Counted from the stretch's first letter, positions 35,072 to 47,560 are shown. The stretch: DNA of 64,000 bases from Kingdonia uniflora (GCA_014058105.1 JACGCM010000604.1:310001-374000), one strand, 5' to 3'. Numbers and translations: made by a program. The notes: a model not told the origin generated them from the letters alone.

Positions 35072-35727
35072 AAAACCTTAAAAGAGGTTAAAAATTATGA
35101 CATTTCTTGAGGATTTTGAGAAAAAGAGGATGATCTTATTAAAGTTGTTAACTTATTACAAATGGCACTCTGATTATATAAAATGTTTGAGTAAGGATTT
35201 TTTGTATAGAATTGCCTGTCTATAATCTGTTGTTCTTGGGTTCTACTTATAGGTCTTACAATATGACCGTTTGATGACCTTAAATATTCTTAATGATGGA
35301 CAGTACAAAGTATATACAGGATTTTCTTTGACCAGATAGTATAATGTTCTGACCTCTATTACTGTATAATGGCTCTATTGATGATTGTACACTTGCGTAA
35401 GTCAAACTATTGCTGTGGAGGTCGAAAGTGATGTTTTGAACTGAGGAAAGTTGATCGTATCTTTAGTAGTACTTCCTATCTGCTGATGAGATCGAGGACG
35501 AAGCTTGAGTTTGAGATACAAAATAAGCTATTACAAGACGACTCTCAACTAATAACACGAGTATCGTCAGGGATGAGTGATGTTGGTTGAGAAATTTGTG
35601 TTGTATATGTTTCTTGATGTTACTGCCTTATTTTTTTATTGTGCCACCTACTTTGTAGTTGAGGTTGAAAGCTCGTATGTAGTTCAAAGATGAAGTATGA
35701 GCTCGAGATGCAAAATAAACCACTACA
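35072..35727 (-). repeat. 3' LTR of the Tat element, with polypurine tract
   Basis: 656 bp. In element orientation it starts TGTAGTGG at 35727 after a polypurine tract (AAGTGGGGGCGGC, minus strand, about 35741-35728). It lacks the last ~90 bp at the copia 2 junction. It carries ~200 bp at its U3 end absent from the 5' LTR, seemingly a degenerate duplication (GAGATAC..AAGCTATTACA versus GAGATGC..AACCACTACA). Confidence 0.8.
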
Positions 35728-36055
35728 GCCGCCCCCACTTAGCCAAAAGTACGAGAAGCATTGCAAGCAAGTTGTATTGGTTGAGAAGTATCATTAAATG
35801 TTGTAGTTGATATTTGAAATTCATTTCCCATGTATATTCATAAATATCTGTTGGTGTCTATTGGGTTTCCTAGAACCAATAAATGTAGTCAAATGTTGTT
35901 GAATGGGGGGTCTTTCTGACGTTGGGAATTGGAAAGTTGGTTTTGAGTATAAAAAAGCAATCTTCGTTGAGGTTGGGAGAGCCAAGTCTTCATTTCTTAT
36001 TTCTGTCTTCTCTGTTTTCTGTCTCTGTACTTGCAACTGTTCTGTTGGGGATAGG

Positions 36056-36331
36056 ATGGTGACAACAAGGACTCAGGCCCATGAGTCTAGGATTCGGAGG
36101 AAGATGGAGTAGCTACGCATCAGGTACTTTAGGTACCAGCTGTTGCATCTGCCCACTCCAATTCTGGTATCTCCTACTTATCATCACATATCGTATGAAG
36201 AAGTGGCGGAGGTAGGGGATGACCATTATCAAATGGTACGTTTCTATTATCTATTAACATCTAAGGCGGAGTGCCAAAATGGTCATCAGTTACTGGCAAA
36301 GGAGGTTGTAACACTAAAGATTAAGCGGTAG
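36056..36331 (+). pseudogene. Tat antisense region: candidate first exon(s)
   Basis: Opposite strand to pol. A short basic start (MVTTRTQAHESRIRRKME) ends at TAG. A second open piece (36143-36331, beginning MHLPTPILVS) follows. A similar start (MVRTRSHH) recurs at 37254, so one may be a duplicate. Function unknown. Confidence 0.35.
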
Positions 36332-37241
36332 GGATTCGTCCGAGAGTGTCTCGTCGATACCCGTCTAATGAGTGGGTCTTGTTGAAGAAATAAAGCCTTT
36401 CGTCTGTCTCTAGTGTGCGAGGAGGTGGGGTAACGGTAGAAGAGATGGAAGGATGCAGATGATCATTTTCTTCCATGGACCATAGATTTTGGCATGAAAA
36501 AGATCTTTCATCTGTGACTTCTAGATCTGACTGTTTCCCAGATCTTGCAGCATGGGATCAGGGTTTGGAAGTTGCTTCAGTTTTTCATCATCTTTTTTGT
36601 TGATTCCCTAGAAGCAATTTAAACTGTAACTTTGTTATGTAATCTGTTGCAATTTTTTTGGATCATTATGTTATTTATAAAGTATTATATAAATAAAATT
36701 TCAAACTTAATGAAATAGCATCGTGCTTTGTCATGATTCTGTGTCACGAACTTGTTTGTATAGTTTTCTCTTCTTTAAAATAGGAGTTAGGCTTCGGGGG
36801 ATATGATCGAGCTGGAAGGAGTTTGGTATGTATGAGGGTAAATGGTAGGTAGTTCTGATGTTGAAAAGAGAGGAGTTCCTAAATGTGATGATGGAAGTAG
36901 ATATTGTGTGTGAGATGACTCATCAGGGATTTTGTTATCTATGATTTGTGTGCTCAAATTGGGTTTCTCGAATTGAGAGAACGGGTGGTCATGGTACTGT
37001 AGGTGCTACTGTTGGATGTGCATGATCTTGTATATTGCTATGTTCAAAATTTGAGGGGATATTTGAATATGTGAAGAATCAGTTGTCACAATATTCTATA
37101 TAGATATTCTTCTATCCCAGAAATGTTTACAAAAATACTTCTCTCAGCAAAATCTGTGTGGTGATTTGAATTTGCGGGGATCTTCCCTTTGGCTATAAGT
37201 AATGATTCCTTGTTGTTGTTATTTGTATCATTCTGGAGTCA

Positions 37242-37514
37242 ATGTCTTCAAGCATGGTGAGGACTCGTTCTCACCATACGCAGCAAGCAGGAGATGGTCA
37301 TTTTCATATAAAGGTTGCAGAACTTTTTGAGCGCCATTTTCGTAAATTTCCTTATGGAGCCATACTTCCTGAATGGCAATTGAATTTGGTTGGGCTAGAC
37401 AATGAAGGCAGGCGTGCGGAACATGATCGCTTTGTTTGGTGCAAGATTTTTCGTAAGTCTCTGCTAGATCCCCGGGTGCGAGAACTGACTATTCAACAGT
37501 TAGTATGTAATTAG
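37242..37514 (+). pseudogene. Tat antisense region: 90-residue fragment
   Basis: Open frame beginning MSSSMVRTRSHHTQQAG, with FERHFRKFPYGAILPEWQ and RFVWCKIFRKSLLDPRV. It has Arg/Lys-rich and aromatic content unlike random frames in this AT-rich DNA. I do not recognise a domain. It lies in the Tat 3' region, where family members are known to carry accessory reading frames, some antisense. Confidence 0.4.
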
Positions 37515-38610
37515 ATTGTGGAAGGGAATGCAAGGGCAACGAATGGGGAGTTAATTCTATGTGGGGAACCAAACCATCGGGGTTGCTTTAGATGTAATTG
37601 GGAAGCTCCGTAAGGTCGAATTATAGAAGTTTGCAAGAAGTAATCTGGTTTGGGAGTATTCTGTGGTTGGGTTGAATAAATGTAATATGAGTGATCGTGA
37701 GAGAATAATGTATGTTATGTCTCGATTTTAATGAAATAATAAAGTACTCTGTTTTACTCTGTGTGTACGGATAGTGCGGGAGAAAACTGTAGGATTTTAC
37801 CAACTGTATTGATATCTTTGAATTTTGAAAATTGATCTATTTTAGGAATGTTGTACGATCGTGGTAGAGTATAAAAGTAAGGTGATTGGTCGTTTGGTAT
37901 TATGTTGAGGATAAAGTTTAGAACTTTTAATGGCAGATAATAAAGACAGACGTGATGATGGTAGACGTTATCACGGAAGTCATTATGGTATATTAAAATG
38001 AAAGGACGTGCTTGCAGTAACGGCAGGGATGATTGACGCATGTCAGAAAGGGCCACCGTTTCATAAACTGAGGGAGAGTATATAAACTAGTCTCTCTCTC
38101 ACTCATAAATTACCTGCAGTTTCAGGGAGAGAAAAAAATTGTGTAAATCTTATTATCAAGGATAGGAGACGTTCGATTGTTGAGTGTAATTTGGTAAAGA
38201 AATTTGCATCAAGTAATAGGATATTGTTTGAGAAATGATGGGAGCGCTTATTTTCAAAAAGATTTCTGGGCAAAGCAGATGATTGTTGTTCTGCAAGTAC
38301 AGGTTAGTGATGTAAAACTCTGTTTCTCTACTTTGTGAGTAATCTATTTCATGTAGTAATCTATGTGATTTAGTAATCTGTATAGTTGTTTTTGTATATA
38401 TGGGGTTTTGGAAATTACAGATGAGAGCGGCATGTAGAGAGGGAGATAAAATATGTGTTTTTGATGAGAGGAGGGTAATTTGAAATGATTTAATATTTTT
38501 TTTTTGGTTTGGGAATTGACGTGTTTGACTGGGTAGAGGGTGGGGTTTGTTTTTACTATTTATAGTGTAGGTATAATGATAAAATATATTTTTGTATCTG
38601 TAGGTTCAGT

Positions 38611-39650
38611 ATGCGTTCTAAATCTAGTATCTTCATTAGTAAATTTGTAGTATCGTCCAATTCTGAGAAGACGTCGTCTTCAGGGAGGGGGGATGAGTGT
38701 AGTGTTATGGAGGAAACTGTGAATAGTGTAAGGACGACCTTAGAGGTTGGGGAACCCTGTAGAGCTGTGGTGATGGTAGAGAAGGAGGATAGAAAAGAGA
38801 AGGAGAGAATCCTTGTCATATATCTAGAGGGGTAGATGTTGGGAAATAATATTAGAAAAATAAGAAGAAATTGCCAGGAGATTGGGGGAGTTATGTGGAG
38901 GATCAAGGTCTTTGGTTCAGGGCCTACGTCTCTGGGAAAGGTGAGGTGATAGTATATTATCAAGTCCCATTCTTGAAGAAATGGAAGAAGGATAGAGGGA
39001 TTGGCGAGGGGGTTAACCTCTCATACTATAATGGTATGGGGTATCAGGCCCGAGTGGTAGACTTCTGTGTTTCTTGAATTAGGTCGGATATGGCCGTAGA
39101 ATTCCTCTGACCTTCTTTCAGAAAGGGGTTATGAATGTGTTACAGTGCTGTCATTCCCAGTTAAATGGGAATATTTATAAGATGATGAGGGTATATAAGG
39201 CACTGAATGAAAAATGGAGGAAAAAAGGGACTGCTAAGCAGTTCAAAGTAGAGGATGTATTGAAGTTTTATAAGTGGAACTATATTGAAGCTCGAAGTAG
39301 TGGTTACCTGTATAGTGATTCACCGAGGCTAAAATTCTTTGACTTTGAATCTGCGGGTAGACCATGGAACGGCCACCTTGTGTGGGTAGAGGGTAACTAT
39401 TTACAGGTTCCAGATGAACCAGCGCTCGACCTGAACCAAAGATATTATAACCCGAGTAAGTAATATTGACTAATCTTCGCATAACATATAACCGTATCTT
39501 CGTGCTGTCATATAATGTTTCGTTCTTTTGATTGGCAGAGCCCAAACTGTCAGATACTCTTGGTAGAACGAGTTTGTTCGATTGTGTTGCTCGAGATCCA
39601 GATGAACTAAATAGGTACTCAGTGAGTTGTTTATTCGTAGGGATAGAAGG
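38611..39650 (+). pseudogene. Tat antisense region: main globular part
   Basis: Best preserved piece of the opposite-strand coding region, in several frames: 38611-38835 (Ser-rich, acidic), 38871-39077 (LWFRAYVSGKGEVIVYYQVP, then KKWKKDRG) and 39131-39463 (MMRVYKALNEKWRKKGT, FKVEDVLKFYKWNYIEARSS, WNGHLVWVEGNYLQVPDEP). A likely intron at 39459-39538 (donor GA|GTAAGT, acceptor GGCAG) joins to KLSDTLGRTSLFDCVARDP. The Trp/Lys/aromatic pattern resembles the 'putative gypsy-type transposon' proteins (Transposase_28-like) annotated in plant genomes; this is a resemblance by eye. Role unproven. Confidence 0.5.
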
Positions 39651-39835
39651 GTAGATTCTCCAGCACCAAAAGTTTAACGAACTCAAGTGGGACAAGCTAT
39701 GGCCGAAGGGAATGTTGTTGGGACCGTGGCGGACGTATTGAGTCCCCCACCTCCTGTATCGTAGACTACTCGTGGGCTACTCGGAAGCTCCGAAAGCTAG
39801 CACAACAGAGTACTTCTATTACTGGGGTTGCGGTC

Positions 39836-40680
39836 ATGGGACAAGAGATCGCAAAGGCTATGCCTGATGGTGTGAAGGAAAAGCTCAAAGTGAGCGTGTC
39901 TGCTTATATGGAGGTTGAGAAGAACTCTTTGAAGAGAAAACTTCATGGAGAGGAGGGAAGTCACCAAACTCTTCCTCATGCTGCATCCAAAATGAAAGAG
40001 TTGGAGAAGAAATATTGTCGTATGGCTGGGATGAACCCGCATCAGCTCAATGATGAGTATCTCGAGTATACGTTCGTAGTAGGTGTTTGTAAATTGCTAA
40101 TTGATTAAACTAAGGAAATTGTTGAACTGATACTATCTTTTTGTTGTTTTACTGGTAACTATCCACGATGTTGAAGGGGGCAAGGCACTGCTTGGATAGG
40201 AGGAGCCAGGAATTTGGTACTCTGACTGTAAAGTTTGTGGCGCAGTCAGCTCGCATAAAAGAGCTCAAAACTGAACTTCTATTAGAGAAAGAGATGAGGG
40301 TTGCAGAGGCTATAGTGGCTGCCGAAAAGTTTGGTATTCTATCGAAGCATGACAAGCTTATGGCTGAATCGGTTGCCGCTGCTTTTGTGGAAAGAAACCA
40401 CTTTATCCAATCTTATTATACATTTGGATTAAGTGCAGAAGATGTGGTGCTGGCTCAGAGAGGCAGATATAAATAAATAGAGTTCCCTTCAGAGCTTGAA
40501 GAGGACGAAGTTGTTGATGATGTTGTTGTACTGCTTGAGAATGCGTCAGACACACCTCTAGGGAGTATAGAGCCAGTCCAATCTACTGAGCAAATATTGG
40601 ACTTTCTACTGGAACATATGGAAACGGTTCCTCCTCTGGAGCAGACGTTAAAATCTCCCTCTGAGGTTGGCCTAAGCAAG
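39836..40680 (+). pseudogene. Tat antisense region: coiled-coil part
   Basis: Two open pieces, 39836-40108 (MGQEIAKAMPDGVKEKLKVS, KMKELEKKYCRMAGMNPHQL) and 40168-40476 (SARIKELKTELLLEKEMRVA, AAFVERNHFIQSYYTFGLS). They are followed by an acidic tail to about 40689. Heptad-rich, Glu/Lys/Leu-rich sequence predicts coiled coil. An 80-bp gap between the pieces may be an intron. Confidence 0.45.
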
Positions 40681-40844
40681 AACTTTTAACCATTCTGTGG
40701 TTTCCTATCATATGTTTTGTAGAGAGCTTGAGTTGGAGATTGTAGTACTCTGTATAATCGTACACTATTTTTATTTGGAATGATGCTTGAAATATGTTTT
40801 TCACGAATGTTAATATGATAACATGATATCTGTAATCTGTGTAG

Positions 40845-43460
40845 GAGATAGAGCGATTGAGAAAAATAAATTCTGAATTAGGGAGGTCGTTGAGTAGAAT
40901 GAGGGACTCCGTAGCTCGTATTCAGCAAGTACTTAATAAAACTAAATATAAGAGAAGACAATTTAAGTTGTATACAAAAAAAACTGTTAAAGAGTTATAC
41001 GACCTGTAATGTTGATATGCTAAGATAAAAATTAAAAGGCATGAGGTGTTAAGGAAGGAGAAGGAAAGGGCATTATTAGTTTGAAAACCTAAAGAATTGA
41101 CTTATTTTAATGACCCGAGTGATAAAGCGAGATGCCAAAGTATGTCAGTAGCTCTGACAATATATTTCAAGGTCAAAGTAGATAGTGAACGAGGGTTAAA
41201 AAATGCTTATATAGAGCTTTTGAAGGAGAGATGTGTTGTTCTGGACCCAGCTCGAGTTATGTTTTTAGCACAAGAAGCACGCAATTGCCACAGTTTAGAG
41301 GCGAAAAGATGTTCTGCTCAAGCTTGTGTGTCTGTTGTATAGGGTGATGTATAACCTTTATCTAATGCGTTTAGCTTTATATAGGATCGGAGAGCCATGA
41401 GAATTGTATTTTTCAGGATAAGAAATGAGCAAATGGAGGTTCAAAAGCAATTAGAGGGTAAGTTAAAGGGGTTATAGGATAAGCTATTGCAACACGTGGA
41501 GCAAAAAATATCTTTAGCAATGTAGTTGTCGAAAGAAGTGGCTATTCGAATAAAGGTAGAAGCGGTTGTAAGAGCTTTGAGTATATTACAGAAAAACACG
41601 CGCCAGAGTTTGCACAAAGCGCAAATAATATTGTAGGAGCACCTGTATCCATCATGAGCAAAAGTGGCTGCTCGAACAGAGCATGAGTGTCACATAGACA
41701 GTATTATTGATTTTTATGGGGTTAAACTGTCGAGAGTAGAGAATGAATTTAGGAAGTTCGTGACGGGATGTGGGAAAGATTTTGATGTAGAGAATGCCAA
41801 GGCTAAGAATATGTGGTTTACCAAAGGTGCTGGAACAATTATTGGTGACAAACCTAGGGCGAGATCGAGGGAACTATCAGTAGAAGAGGTAAGGAGGAGG
41901 TCGAAAATTTGAGACCATGATCGTGGCCTAAACAACGTCAGCAGGAGGTAGCAACCTTTACCACTCTGACAGGTGTGTAAGTAATAAATAGAAAGAGTCC
42001 GAGAGATAGAGGGTAGTCTTCTCATTTCTTGAAGAGTTAAAATTAGGGTAGTCTTGGTTGTTTTTCTTTACTGACCCTGCATATGTGTTAGACTTCTGTA
42101 TAATGTTGTTGATGATAAATGAAATTTGTTTTCTATGATGATGAATGGAACAGTGTATGAATATCACTTAGATACCATGTTCTTGACTTAAATTTGTAAA
42201 CTGTGATATGTAATATGGTGGTATGATCGGGCTATTATAAATGTAAACTGTGATGACAGGTAGAAATGGCAGCTGTTTAATGTCGGAGTGACATATTACG
42301 TGTCCAAAACAAACAATTGAACGCTGAGCTAAGCTCGACTCGGATCGCACTAGATAGTTCTAATGAAGCAGCAGAAAGAACGAAGGTAAAGTTGGTAAAA
42401 GAGCGAGACATAGGAGCTTGATTATCTGAGGAACTGCAGAGGAGAAAAGTAGATCTAGCGAACTATCTTAGAAAGATAAAAGACTTAAAATAAATTATAA
42501 GGAAGAAAGAAATTAGATTTATAGGTAGCTCGAGCCAAGCGGATCAGCAAGAAGTGAAGTTGGCACCTGCTCGGGACCGTGTGATAGAATTATTAGCAGA
42601 ATTAGAGAAAGGAGGTAAAAATATGAAAGATTTTCAATTCCAAGTGAATGTGCTCAAGGCGGCCAGGGTTGATATGCGAGCTCGTGCTCGTAAGTATGAA
42701 GTATTGTGGCTACTTGAGGATATGATGTGGAAGGAGACGGAAGAGTTTCGTGACTAGCAGAGCGAACACATGAACAAGTCATGGAATAAGATATGTGAGT
42801 TTGAGCATACAGTTCTAATGCAGGATCTCGATATTATGGAGCATTTAGCGGATAGGACGTGAGTATGTGACTTGAATACCAAATTGGAGGCGGATCTATT
42901 GAAGGCTGTGGTAGATTTTTAATATAAGATTACAAATAGACATTACCGTGAGGATGAAGTGGTGTGAGCGATGTCGTTGGTTGGCCAAATTGACAATTTT
43001 ATGACAGTGTTGGAAAGTCGAAATGCTGATATGCAGAAGCAAGTTCGATTAGTGGAGGAACATTGTGCTCACTTAAAGGTTATGCTGAAGGAAGCGTAAA
43101 GTTAACTTAGTGATCTGGTTCTCTATAAATAGGTGAAAAACAAGACGGATGATGTGCTTGAGAGGGAGATGACATCGGTTATTTCGTTCTTTGCATCAGA
43201 GTTTAAGAAATTGGGGGTAGAAAGTAAATTGATATACGATGGTGTAGTTGTTAAAAGTGCGTAGTGTTAGATGGAGGAAAATACGGTCTGAATATCTAGC
43301 TCTAATGGTGGCCAAAATTGGAGCTCTTTAATGGAGTATGGTGAAAGAAGGAAAGAAAATTGTTCTGAAGAGAATGCCAGATTTTATGTTTGAACGACTG
43401 CATAGGGTCGGTGCTCGTGATGATGTCAGACCTTCTAATCTAGGTAATGGTTCGAGCAAA
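40845..43460 (+). pseudogene. Tat antisense region: decayed Lys/Glu-rich continuation
   Basis: Opposite-strand sequence with many stops but persistent purine-rich, coil-like codons. Short open pieces lie at 41097-41342, 41664-41912 (ARTEHECHIDSIIDFYGVKL) and 42554-42757. It is either the tail of the antisense gene, duplicated parts of it, or internal repeat-derived DNA. No domain recognised. Confidence 0.35.
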
Positions 43461-43689
43461 ATTTCAAATAAGGAATGACAATTATGAGAATGCACTATGT
43501 ATACTAAAGCATAGAATGTGAAAACATAGTATTGTCTAGGATAGTAATATAAACTGACCTTTTAAAAAATCAATGACACCCTATTTGCCTAACATCTGTT
43601 GTATAAGATAGTCCCCAAGATTGTGGGATAGTAGATGATTGGTGGGGCAAAGAACGTAGAGAAACATCTGTTGATGAATGATTCGTAAC

Positions 43690-44118
43690 GTAATAGGCGT
43701 CTGATTTTGCCGAAGCAACAAACGATCTATAATGTATAGATGTTCAATTTGGCCAAAGTAACATACGAACTGTAATGTATAGATGTTCAGTTTGGCCAAA
43801 GCGACAAACAAACTGTAATGTATAGATGTTCAATTTGGCCAAAGCAACAAACGAACTATAATATATAGATGTTCAGTTTGGCCAAAGCAACAAACGAACT
43901 GTAATGTATATATGTTCAGCTTGGCCAAAGCAACAAATGAACTGTAATATATAGATGTTCAGTTTGGCCAAAACAACAAATGAACTGTAATATATAGATG
44001 CTCAGTTTGGCCAAAGCAACAAACGAACTGTAGTGTATAGATGTTCAGTTTGGCCAAAGTAATAAACGAACTGTAATGTATAGATGTTCAGTTTGGCCAA
44101 ATCAACAAACGAACTGTA
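43690..44118. repeat. 43-bp tandem repeat, about ten copies
   Basis: Unit resembles TTCAGTTTGGCCAAAGCAAC followed by AAACGAACTGTAATGTATAGATG. The GGCC box occurs at 43751, 43794, 43837, 43880, 43923, 43966, 44009, 44052 and 44095, an exact 43-bp period, with a degenerate TGCC at 43708. It lies between pol and the antisense region of the Tat element, the position where Tat-lineage elements are known to carry satellite-like repeats. Confidence 0.95.
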
Positions 44119-44164
44119 ACCTATATTTGGAAGTACTTGTTGGATATATTAGAAAAGTACTATA

Positions 44165-44330
44165 GTGTAGGGCAATCGAACGTAAGTCCTTCATTGGTGT
44201 AGGATTGACGTACGAAGAATGCATTGGATAGAGTTCTGTATGAAATAGTAGAAGGTACTCAAATGTATGGAGATCGAACATAAAATTTTCATTGATGTAA
44301 GATCGTCATACAAGATGATGGATTGGGTTA
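44165..44330. repeat. Two-copy ~98-bp degenerate repeat
   Basis: ATCGAACGTAAGTCCTTCAT near 44176 recurs as ATCGAACATAAAATTTTCAT near 44274, each followed by GATTGACGTACGAAG/GATCGTCATACAAG. Next to the 43-bp array. Confidence 0.55.
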
Positions 44331-44416
44331 TAGAAAATTAAACTGTTATAGATCTTTATCGGCGATACAATTTCAATCTTCGTGTGTTCCATGGATTAGG
44401 TATTCACTCTCCGTGT

Positions 44417-45690
44417 TCAATTGCTAGATCGTAAGAACTGAGGCCATTTTTTTCCGATAATAACAAAAGGACCTTCCCAATTTTTGGACAATTTTCCAGC
44501 ATTTACTTCTTTTCTGTGTTTGGGAATCTCTCGTAGGACGAGATCCTTGATTTTGAATTTTCCGTGACGTACGTGCTTGTTATAAGATCGGGCTAAAGTT
44601 TGGTGGTACCTTCCCTGATTCATGATTGTTCGGTCCCGAGTCTCTTCGATCCAATTTAGATTGTACACCAACATGAATTCATTTTCTTCGTCTGCCATGG
44701 TATGGTCGTGAATGGAATGGTGGTATTGAGTGGGGATGATGGCTTCTGTACCGTGAGCTAGGAGGAATGGTGTACATCTAGTTGATACGCGAGGTGTTGT
44801 ATGATTTGCCCATATCACGTGTGGTAGTTCTTGGTTCCTATTTCCCTTTTTATCTATTAAGCGCTTTTTGATTCCATCCGCAATAGTATGGTTAGTGATT
44901 TCTGCCTGACCATTTTCTTATGGGTAATACAGATTAAAAGGAGAGTGTATGATGTTGTACTCATTAAGGAATTTGATTATTCTGGATCCAACGAACTGAG
45001 ATTTATTGTCAATTTTGATGAGATGGGGGCAGCCGAAACAGATGATGATGTTTTCCCATATGAATTTGATAAATTCATTCTCTCGTGTACGACATAGAAG
45101 AACTGCTTCTACACATTTAGTGAAATAATCCATTGCTACAAACAGATGTTTCTATTTTCTTGGTGCGGTGGGTAATTCTCTTATAAGGTTAAGGGCACAT
45201 CTCTTAAATGGCCATACTACGTTGCTGGAATGGAGTTCCAGGGTTAGAGCTCAAATTTGAGGGCCATGACGTTGGCAGGCATCACACTTGCTTGCGAGCT
45301 CGATGGCCTGAGCTTTCATTTTAGGCCAAAAGGCTCCTTGGGTAAGAGCTTGATTGGCCAGGGATCTTCCTGCAGCGTAGGAGCCACAAGTACCTTCATG
45401 TAGTTCGTGTAGGAACTTTTAAGCCTCTTTGTCTGACAAATATTCGAGGTAGGGTTTTTTGACCGAAATTTTACAATGAAGGCCGTTATCCACGGTGTAG
45501 TGCTTTGTATTATCAAGCACACGTCTCTTATCTCTGGGATCTGCATGGAGTTTACCGTCAAACGTATTTTGAGTCCCAATATATTTAAGGTAAGGTCGTC
45601 TCCAATCGTCCTCATCCTCTCCAACGCCCCCAGTATTAACAGAATTTGAGCAAATGATGTTAATGCTAGGGGTTGATAATACTTCAATCT
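44417..45690 (-). pseudogene. Tat element: integrase
   Basis: Zinc-binding part (HELHEGTCGSYAAGRS, then CDACQRHG) at about 45440-45260. Core with MDYFTKCVEA (first Asp, 45133), FIWENIIICFG, and IKIDNKSQF (second Asp). An open C-terminal stretch (44818-44417) holds STRCTPFLLAHGTEAIIP, ARSYNKHVRHGKFKIKDLVL and NWEGPFVI, characteristic of Tat/Athila-type integrases. Several stops between. Confidence 0.85.
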
Positions 45691-45712
45691 TGAGATATCG
45701 AGCTTCTGTACC

Positions 45713-46080
45713 TTAAATACCTGCTAGATATGCGAGAGAATCAAAATGCCTATTTTCTCTGTGCGGTAAATGTTCGATGGAAATTCTCTTGAACCTGCTC
45801 AATCTATCGGCTACGGCTGCTGCATAGTTGATCATTTTTCCATTCTTCTGGAATCTTTCTGTGTAATGGTTAACAATGAGTAATGAGTCCGTATAAACAG
45901 ACAACTCGGCGACTCTAATTTCCAGGGCCATATCTCGGCCGTAAATCATTGCCCCATACTCGGCTTCGCTGTTGCTAGCTTCAAAATTGAGTTTGACTGT
46001 TTTTTTGATTCGATCATTGGAAGGTGTGATCAGCACAATTCTGATACCTGATCCTATAAGTTCGGATGATCCATCAGTTA
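45713..46080 (-). pseudogene. Tat element: additional (archaeal-type) RNase H
   Basis: Open stretch 46036-45713 with the RNase H pattern: EASNSEAEYGAMIYG (Glu), VYTDSLLIVNHYTE (Asp), and HLPHRENRHFDSLAYLAG near the end. It lies between the RT-linked RNase H and integrase. This position and sequence match the second RNase H known in Tat-lineage elements. Confidence 0.75.
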
Positions 46081-46105
46081 AAAGATGCCATCCCTTCTGA
46101 GTTAT

Positions 46106-46710
46106 CTAGTATGACTTTTCCATGAACTGTTCTTCATGAATATTTGTATTGTCTTCTTCCCAATCAGGGTCTTCTACGGGGAAGTCCGTGAGAAAATTTG
46201 CTACAGCCTGACCCTTTTTAGAATGTCTTAGTTTAAAATGGATGTCAAGTTTACCAAGAGTGACTGACCATTGTTGTGCCAGTCTTAATTTTTCTCGTTT
46301 GGATAAGATTTCTCGCAACGGATAATTGGTCACCACTTGAATTAAGTAGGCTTAAAAGTATTATCTCAATTTTTGCGATGTGTAGACGAGAGCTAAAAGT
46401 AGTTTCTCGATCTTGGGATATCGGATCCTGCTGAAGTAAGAGTCTTACTGATGAAGTAGACAGGCTTCTCTATTTTTACATTAAGTCGAATGCGGACAGA
46501 ACTTAAGGATTCTTTAGTAACTACAAGATAAATTGTGATTTCTTCCCCTTCGCTAGGTGCACTCATCACTGGTGGTGAACCCAAGTAAAGTTTGAGCTCT
46601 TGAAACGCTGCTTCGTATTCTGCTGTCCCCTCGATCTTAAGATCTTTCTTAAGTTTATGTTTTGTTGTCCCTTCATGTAATAGATTGAACAACCATCGAC
46701 AGTAATTCAA
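46106..46710 (-). pseudogene. Tat element: RT connection and first RNase H
   Basis: Two open pieces. 46710-46393: FNLLHEGTTKHKLKKD, EYEAAFQELKLYLGSPPVMS and KPVYFISKTLT, the segment after gypsy RT. 46336-46106: MVTNYPLREIL, QQWSVTLGKLDIHFKLRHSK and GQAVANFLTDFP, the end of the tethered RNase H. A frame break lies between them. Confidence 0.82.
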
Positions 46711-46719
46711 AGACTTTGA

Positions 46720-47560
46720 AACGAAACGGTTGATTGCGGTAATCTTGCTTACTAACTTCTAGACATCTTTCTTTGTTCTTGGAGATGGCATAAACAATAA
46801 TGCTCAAATACGATCTGGATCAGCTTCAATACGGCACTTACTGATTAAGTGGCCCAAGAATTTTCCTGACTAGACTCCGAACTGGCATTTGTCAGGGTTA
46901 AGTCTCATCTAGTAGAAATGGAGGATTTTGAAAGCTGTGTATAAAACCGCAATATAGTTATCTTTCTTAAGACTTTTACATAATATATCATCAATGTAGA
47001 CCTCCATATTCTTTCCTAGGTATTCTTTGAACATTTGTGTTATCAAGCTCTACTAAGTAGCGCCAGCGTTCTTGAGACCGAATGGCATGACCTTATAGCA
47101 GTATAGGCCATGTTCTGTGATGAAAGCTATTTTCGCATGATCTTTAAGTAGCATAGGTATTTGATTGTAGCCTGATACGACATCCTTCATGGACAAGTCC
47201 TACAGTGGAATCGAGCAGATGGTTGATAATAGGAAGTGGGAAACAATCTTTTGGAGTGTGCTTGTTGAGGTTCGTAAAATCCACGCACACTCTAATCTTG
47301 CCATTCCTTTTTGAGACTGCTACAATGTTCGAGATTCATTCTGGGTAGTTGACCTTTGGGATGAAGCTGACTTTGATGAGTTTGTTGATCTCTTTATTGA
47401 CTTCGCCTTGGAGCTAAAGTTTTCTATTTTTGCTTGACGGCTTCAGCTTTATATTTTAAATTGAGCTTATGACAGGCTAGATTTGGATCGATGCCTGGAA
47501 TTTTGTGGAATGTTCAAGCGAAGACATCACTGCTGTTTTTAAGGAACTGGATGAGCACAT
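46720..47560 (-). pseudogene. Tat element: reverse transcriptase core
   Basis: Readable in pieces. KRNGKIRVCVDFTNLNKHTP, then DCFPLP (about 47325-47240), contain the first catalytic Asp context. VYIDDILCKSLKKD at about 47010-46970 is the YIDD active-site box. Numerous stops and shifts. This supports gypsy RT order on the minus strand. Confidence 0.8.

Noticed and set aside
39243..39695. Minus-strand 150-codon frame
   Set aside because: It lies opposite the better supported plus-strand antisense-region coding with its splice junction; composition and motifs favour the plus strand.
43690..44118. CRISPR-like array
   Set aside because: The 43-bp units are contiguous with no unique spacers, in a plant retrotransposon; it is a tandem repeat.
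44888..45097. Plus-strand frames across 44.4-49.9 kb
   Set aside because: They overlap the minus-strand Tat integrase, RT and gag, which carry recognisable motifs; the plus frames do not.
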